In this document: one piece after another, positions 59,338 through 64,000 of the stretch
Position numbering within the stretch: position 1 is the stretch's first letter
Layout of the letters: the number at the start of each line of letters is the position of its first letter
Assembly (NCBI GenBank): GCA_006176705.1
Contig: QRFJ01001931.1
Coordinates: forward strand, 1 to 64,000
DNA: 64,000 nt
From: Cocos nucifera
Lineage: Eukaryota > Streptophyta > Magnoliopsida > Arecales > Arecaceae
Reading direction: 5' to 3'
Program-made: the position numbers and the translations under genes
The notes under the pieces: generated by a model
Database searches by the model: none
What the model saw: the letters and a program-made list of their open reading frames with translations, nothing else
Told to the model about the DNA's origin: nothing

Positions 59338-60863
59338 TGTTGACCCCATGATTGATTTTGATGATCATCAAATATCAAGTATTTAAGTATTTAATCATGT
59401 ATTTTAAAAGTGAATGTAGATTTTTTTAGGTATTCAAATTAAAAAAATTAATCCAAAAAAAGATCCACACAAAAATTATCAAATCAAGAGCTTCAAGAAA
59501 GTATAATTGATAAAGATCCTAGAAGAAGGGCAAAATCATAATTTTATCAAGTTAGAAAAAATATGTTTTGAAATTCTCAAGAGCAACTAGAAAAAAATTT
59601 TGATATTTTGGAGGTAATTTTATATTTTTGAATGTCAAATTTGAAAGAAAATCAAGTTTTAGCAAAAGGATCGACCCTAGGATCGACCCTTAGGTCATCC
59701 TCTTTTGAAATGGGTAGCCTAGCATGCTGTTTTTGAGTGGTAGACAAAAAGGAACGACCCTAGGGTTGACCCCTTTACTAGGGACTGACCCATAGGTCGA
59801 CCCTTACTATTCTGACATCCAAAAAATGCAAAAATTGGCCTTTACTATTTTTCTGCAATAAAGGTCGAGGTCGACCCCTGTGCAGGGGATGACCTTAGGG
59901 TCGACCCTTATGACAAAAACTTTCATAAGGGATAATCTTTTTACTGATTTTTAGTGCATTAAATATCTAATAAAAGCTCTCCAATGGCTCTAAATGGCTA
60001 CTAATCATTCTTTAGCCTTGATTGAAGGTTTAAAAGGCATTCAAAAGGAAGGAAAGAGATTTTAAAAGAGAAATCATAATTTCTTGAAGGAAATATTAAA
60101 TATCATTGAAAAGAAAGAAAATAGAGAGGAACCAAGCTTCAAAATCAGAGGGCCCCAAGAGAATCTACCTTCATCATCTTTCATATCCTCTCAAGCATCA
60201 AGAAAAGAAGTTGAAGCATAATTTGAGCAATCTAACAATAACTTCTTTAAGCTTTAAAGAGTTCTAATTTTTATTTTCTATTTTATGATAAAATTTATAC
60301 TTATATTTTTGTTTCTTTACCAGTTTCTTTAGAAGAAAGAAACTTGGAGATTAGGCCAGTCCAAGCCTATAATTGGATATTATAAAGATTGTGGTTGGTG
60401 CTCCTGTTGAAAACTAAGTTGTTAATGAGCTTAGAAAAACTAATGGTGATAGGTTTTGATTGGTGAGCTCGAAAAATCAACTAAATTTTTTTTATGAGCC
60501 CGTGAAAATAAACACACTATAATCAAGAAAAGATTATTGTGAAAATCCCAAAAAAAGCTTGGAGAGTGGATGTAGGATCGGGTTGCTCCGAACCACTATA
60601 AACTTTGAGTGTTTGTGATTGTGTTCTTCACTTTCTTGCTTTACTTGTCTTTACTTATTGCTTTATTTGTATTGCAACTTATTTAGCTTAGCCATAATTC
60701 TTGCATAATTTAATATATATTTAATTCTGTTGCATATACTACATAATCATATCAAGCTAAATTAATTAAAGTAAAGCATATATTTATTTAGATTTAAAAT
60801 TTGAGCAAATATTTTATAAGAACTAATTCAACCCTCCTCTTGGGTTGCTACCTCTGGGTAACA
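59338..60863 (+). repeat. E4 3' LTR (1.53 kb)
   Basis: Starts TGTTGACCCCATGATTG and ends CTGGGTAACA. It carries the same GTCGACCC module (59680-59920), with fewer copies than the 5' LTR. Followed by ATTCT. Confidence 0.88.
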
Positions 60864-61279
60864 ATTCTCAAGCCTATTTAAAGGCTATGATGTAGTGGAG
60901 AGGTGTGTAGCAAGCAATGGCACGTAGTGGCAAGCCATAGTAGTAATGCTTATAGGTAGTAACAAGTGCATAGCATCGGGCATGGAGGTCATGAGGGTAG
61001 AGCATCTTATAGCTACTGAGGGTCTTCTTGAAAATTCTGAGAGTGCTCTTGTGATGGTGGCTTCTAGTTGAGAGAGAATTTTGTACAGTGAGTTGAGAGT
61101 GGATAATCTCCTCTTATATCTATTCTTTTTTTATAGTAAAGCTTTGCATGCCCCATGAAGGCAAGTCTTTAGGTTGATGCACGTAATTGATTATTCTTAT
61201 TTTATTTTTATCTTTCTACTGCAATAATCTAGTACACGATCCTCAACAAGTGATATCAGAATGAGTTGATATGACAACA
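60864..61279 (+). repeat. C3 3' LTR, second part
   Basis: The first five bases (ATTCT) are the E4 target duplication; then CAAGCCTATTTAAAGG continues the C3 LTR to its end at GACAACA. Colinear with 48478-48894. Confidence 0.82.
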
Positions 61280-61284
61280 AATCT

Positions 61285-62360
61285 CATCTTAATGAGGATG
61301 AAGGCCTCCAGTTTTTAAATAGGAGGTAATAGAAAGAGGCCCTCTCAATGGTCCTTTTGTGCCCTGGCAATCTTATTAAGAGAAGGAGATAATCCTCATC
61401 CTAATAAGGATAATAGCGAACCACATTAAGAGCAGAAGGTGAACCTCATCCTAATGTGGATGAAGACCCCTATAGGGGATTGAAGGCCTCTGGTTCTTAA
61501 AGAAGAGGTAACGAGGAGAAGCCCTCTCAATGGCCCTTTTATACCCTAGCAATCTTGTTAGGAGCTGAAAGTGAACCTTGTCCTAACAAGGATAATAGCC
61601 AACTACGTTGGGAATAAGAGGTGGACCTTGTCCTGATATGGATAAAGACCGCTACAGGTGATTGAAGGCCTCCGATTCTTAAACAGGATGTAATAGGGAG
61701 AGGCCCTCTCAACAGTCCTTTTACATCTCGATAACCTTATTGGAAACAGATGGTGAACTTTATCCTAACAAGAATAATAGCCAATCACATCAGAAATAGG
61801 AGGTGGAGTTTGTCCTGATGTGGATGAAGACCCCTACAGGAGATTGAATGCCTCTAGTTCTTAAATAGAAGGTAACGAGAAGAGGCCATCTCAATGGCCC
61901 TTTTGCATTCTGACAATTCTTTTAGGAATAGGATGTGAACCTTATCCTAACAAGGATAATAGCCAACCATGTCAGAAATAGAAGGTGAACCTCATCCTGA
62001 TGTGGATGAAAATCCCTACGAAAGATTGAAGGCCTTCGATTTTTAAATAGGAGGTAACGGGGAGAGGCACTCTCAATGGCACTTTTGTGTCTTGGCAATC
62101 TTGTTAGGAATAGGAGGTGAACTTGTCTTTATAAGGATAATAGCCAACCATGTTAGGAACAGGATGTGGACCTCATCCTGATGTGGATGAAGACCCCTAT
62201 AGGGGATTGAAGGCCTCTAGTTCTTAAATAGGAGGTAACAGGAAGAGGCCCTCTTAACGATCCTTTTGTGTCCCAACAATCTTATTAGAAATAGGAGGTG
62301 AACCTCATCTTAACAAGGATAATAGCCAACCATGTCAGGTTCAGAGGGTGGACCTCGTCC
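61285..62360 (+). repeat. 182-bp tandem array in G2 spacer
   Basis: Six units anchored by GAGGCCCTCTCAATGG near 61339, 61521, 61703, 61884, 62066 and 62247, so spacing is 181-182 bp throughout. Each unit holds CCTAACAAGGATAATAGCC, CCTGATGTGGATGAAGACCC and GGCCTCTAGTTCTTAAATAG. Related in wording to the 50-bp repeats at 47880-48060. Non-coding. Confidence 0.85.
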
Positions 62361-62740
62361 TGATGTGGATGATGATCCTTACGAAGGATGTGAAGATCTT
62401 TAATTATTGACCAATGATTAGCTGCATAGATCCTCATGAAGAATACAAAGGCTCCCAGTCCTTAAATGGAGGAAAGTTAATTCCTAAAATCTGGAAGACC
62501 CTTATTTATGAACAAGGAGGACACACTTATGAAACATTAGGTGGAGATCATCATTCAAAAGCAACATCAACATCGAACATAGAATGAAAGCAAGGAGTTT
62601 CATGAACATTAAATCCAAAACAAGATACAGATGGTTGAAAGAAAAATGATTTTATTGGTATCAAAGCTCAGTACAAGAAGTCTCCAAGACCAATTATAAA
62701 AAAAAAAAGAGAGAGAGACAGACAATAAGACGAAGTTCTA
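62361..62740. other. Linker and 3' untranslated region of the antisense ORF
   Basis: No ORF. On the minus strand AATAAA occurs at 62656-62651, about 85 bp past the stop of the antisense ORF, after a CT-rich and T-run stretch; a plausible poly(A) signal. Confidence 0.5.
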
Positions 62741-64000
62741 CTAGGACTTCGGACTACCCACCCTAGCCATTATGAGAGAATGCTTCGGATCATTAATCTT
62801 GTCTTCAAGCTCTTTTCTTGCCACTATACTTTCATCGAAAAGCTTCTGAATGCTTCTTAAATCCTCTTCAACCTCCCTAAATCTCTTCTATAGAACCTCG
62901 GATTCGGCCTCAGCATCCTTCACTGCATTCTCGTTATAAGCTAGTTGGATCATAAGTTGAAGGAGTTTGGCCTTGATCCTTTTGTAAATCCCCGAAAGAT
63001 CCCTCAAGGTTCCCTTCAGATGTGCAACCTCCTCTAGATCCCCACTTGGACTGGCCTAAGCCTTGTCAGCCAGCTATTTTTGAAGCCATATCACCTCGGC
63101 ATTTGCCATTTTGAGCTTTTTCTTGAGATTATTGATTTGTCTGCACCAACCAGTCTAGTAGGTCTCATACACCATCTCAGTGTCATGAAGCTGCTTCCGA
63201 AGGTCGGAGAATTTCTTTGACCAATTTCAACCATATTCCACCTAACTCTAAGCCCAAGCCAAGCCCTTCTCTAACTAATTGATCTTTTCTTTCAGTTCAT
63301 GAAGCTTAGGCTCAAGGAAATAAATCCTAAAAGTTGAGGTCCATGCCTTCTCGCTAGCAATTTTCTTCGCTCGTTCAAGCTCCTCGGATAGATGATACTT
63401 TTTAGTAGTATACTTTTGAAAAAATTACTTAGATGATTGGCACAGGTGGTTGATCTCGATAGCAGCTTTGGCATAATTCTTCTTGAATTTTTTAAGTTCA
63501 CCTTCAGTCTTTTTTAATTTCTTCTTGACTTGACGAACTTTCCTCTTCAAATCTTTAATGTGAGCCTTCAAGGGGATACCCTAAGGTAGAGGTTCTGCAT
63601 CGATTGAAGACTGTGCTTAGTGTATGAACGTATCACAACACGAAGGTATCACAAAAAAAAAAATTATTTTTATTAACTAAAATATTTGAGTATAGAAAAG
63701 ATATAAGAAAAAGAAAAATATAATTATCAAAAATCTCTGACCTCTGGAGGAGGGACAGTGGACAAGCTCGGCACATCCTTGATGGCCTCCAACTCTCAGG
63801 TAGACTTGAAGGTCACAGTAGCGGGCTTGGTAGATGGAAGATCGGCATCGTTGGCTGGAGGCTCTGCCTCATCGTTAGAAGAACCTTCTATCAGAACGCT
63901 AAGGTCCAGCTCCAGAAACTTATCCATGATCCTCCTCTGGCAGGCCTCGAATCCCTTGAGACAGGCCTCCTGAGCAAAAGCTAATTTGATATCCTCCATC
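62741..64000 (-). pseudogene. G2 antisense ORF, coiled-coil protein of unknown function
   Basis: Minus-strand reading enters from beyond 64000: MEDIKLAFAQEACLKGFEAC and MDKFLELDLSVLIEGSSNDE (63999-63800), a stop, then ELEAIKDVPSLSTVPPPE. A likely GT-AG intron follows from about 63743 to about 63622. Exon 2 has KAHIKDLKRKVRQVKKKLKK, INHLCQSSK, EELERAKKIASEKAW, ELKEKINQLEKGLAWA, and after more stops DLRSIQKLFDESIVARKELE, ending MARVGSPKS at the stop on 62743-62741. Strongly coiled-coil. Antisense ORFs between pol and 3' LTR are known in Tat-lineage gypsy elements; their function is unknown. About seven stops or frameshifts make this copy dead. Confidence 0.62.

Larger units (their letters stand above)
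50888..60863 (+). mobile_element. Copia element E4, SIRE-like derivative lacking pol
   Basis: 5' LTR 50888-52418, tRNA-Met-like primer site, SIRE-type gag, no recognisable pol, a short extra ORF remnant, then about 4 kb of AT-rich non-coding sequence and 3' LTR 59338-60863. Target duplication ATTCT at 50883-50887 and 60864-60868 is perfect. Long gag with a coiled coil and the WIPK motifs place it with the SIRE/Maximus copia clade. Confidence 0.82.
48061..61279 (+). mobile_element. Copia element C3, gag-only, interrupted by E4
   Basis: 5' LTR 48061-48894, tRNA-Met primer site, gag and protease-like region, then directly the purine tract and 3' LTR (50437-50887 plus 60869-61279). No integrase, RT or RNase H; only about 1.5 kb lies between the LTRs. 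Flanks AACCT (48056-48060) and AATCT (61280-61284) form a target duplication with one mismatch. Such gag-only elements must borrow enzymes from full-length relatives. Confidence 0.82.
61280..64000 (+). mobile_element. Gypsy element G2, 3' spacer (array and antisense ORF)
   Basis: Resumes the G2 spacer after C3 (AATCT against AACCT). It consists of a 182-bp tandem array, a short linker and an antisense ORF region. The G2 3' LTR lies beyond the window. Confidence 0.75.

Overview
Plant nuclear DNA, almost entirely transposable elements. I see no host protein-coding gene, tRNA, rRNA or CRISPR array. The mix (Ty1/copia elements with tRNA-Met primer sites, Tat-type Ty3/gypsy elements, a CACTA/En-Spm transposon, AT-rich spacers) indicates a flowering plant with a repeat-rich genome. 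A monocot, perhaps a palm, is my guess from the look of the families; nothing here proves it. All coding regions are broken by stops and frameshifts.

The window is one nest of retroelements whose left and right halves are in opposite orientation. I name the elements G2, C2, G1, C1, C3 and E4. G2 (Tat gypsy; 12119-15566 minus, 44285-48060 and 61280-64000 plus) was hit in its protease by C2 (copia, LTRs of about 2.9 kb; 12022-12118 and 33863-44284). C2 was hit in its 3' LTR by G1 (Tat gypsy; 6737-12021 plus, 29778-33862 minus). G1 was hit in its reverse transcriptase by C1 (copia, 2.3-kb LTRs; 1-6736 minus, 27057-29777 plus). G2 was separately hit in its repeat-rich 3' spacer by C3 (gag-only copia; 48061-61279), whose 3' LTR holds E4 (SIRE-like copia derivative; 50888-60863). 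A 5-bp target duplication supports every one of these insertions: AGCAA for C2, CATAT for G1, CARAC for C1, AAYCT for C3, ATTCT for E4.

Between the halves (15567-27056) lie a degenerate tandem array of about 160-185-bp units (15567-16820), the 5' part of a CACTA element holding a solo LTR (about 16830-20696), a second C1-family integrase/RT fragment (20697-22379), a 25-N gap (22380-22404), a C2-family LTR piece (22405-23938) and the body of the CACTA transposase (23939-27056, minus).

The most striking structure is a pair of junctions at 20696/20697 and 27056/27057. Each joins CACTA transposase to C1 polymerase, and both carry the same 9 bp in inverted orientation. Flipping 20697-27056 restores both reading frames. 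This is either a real 6.4-kb inversion with filled-in staggered breaks or an assembly fault beside the gap. Other points: an antisense coiled-coil ORF in G2 with a likely intron and poly(A) signal; an extra ORF in place of pol in E4; 182-bp and about 113-bp tandem arrays between pol and 3' LTR in the two gypsy elements; and an indel-rich low-quality stretch at the gap.
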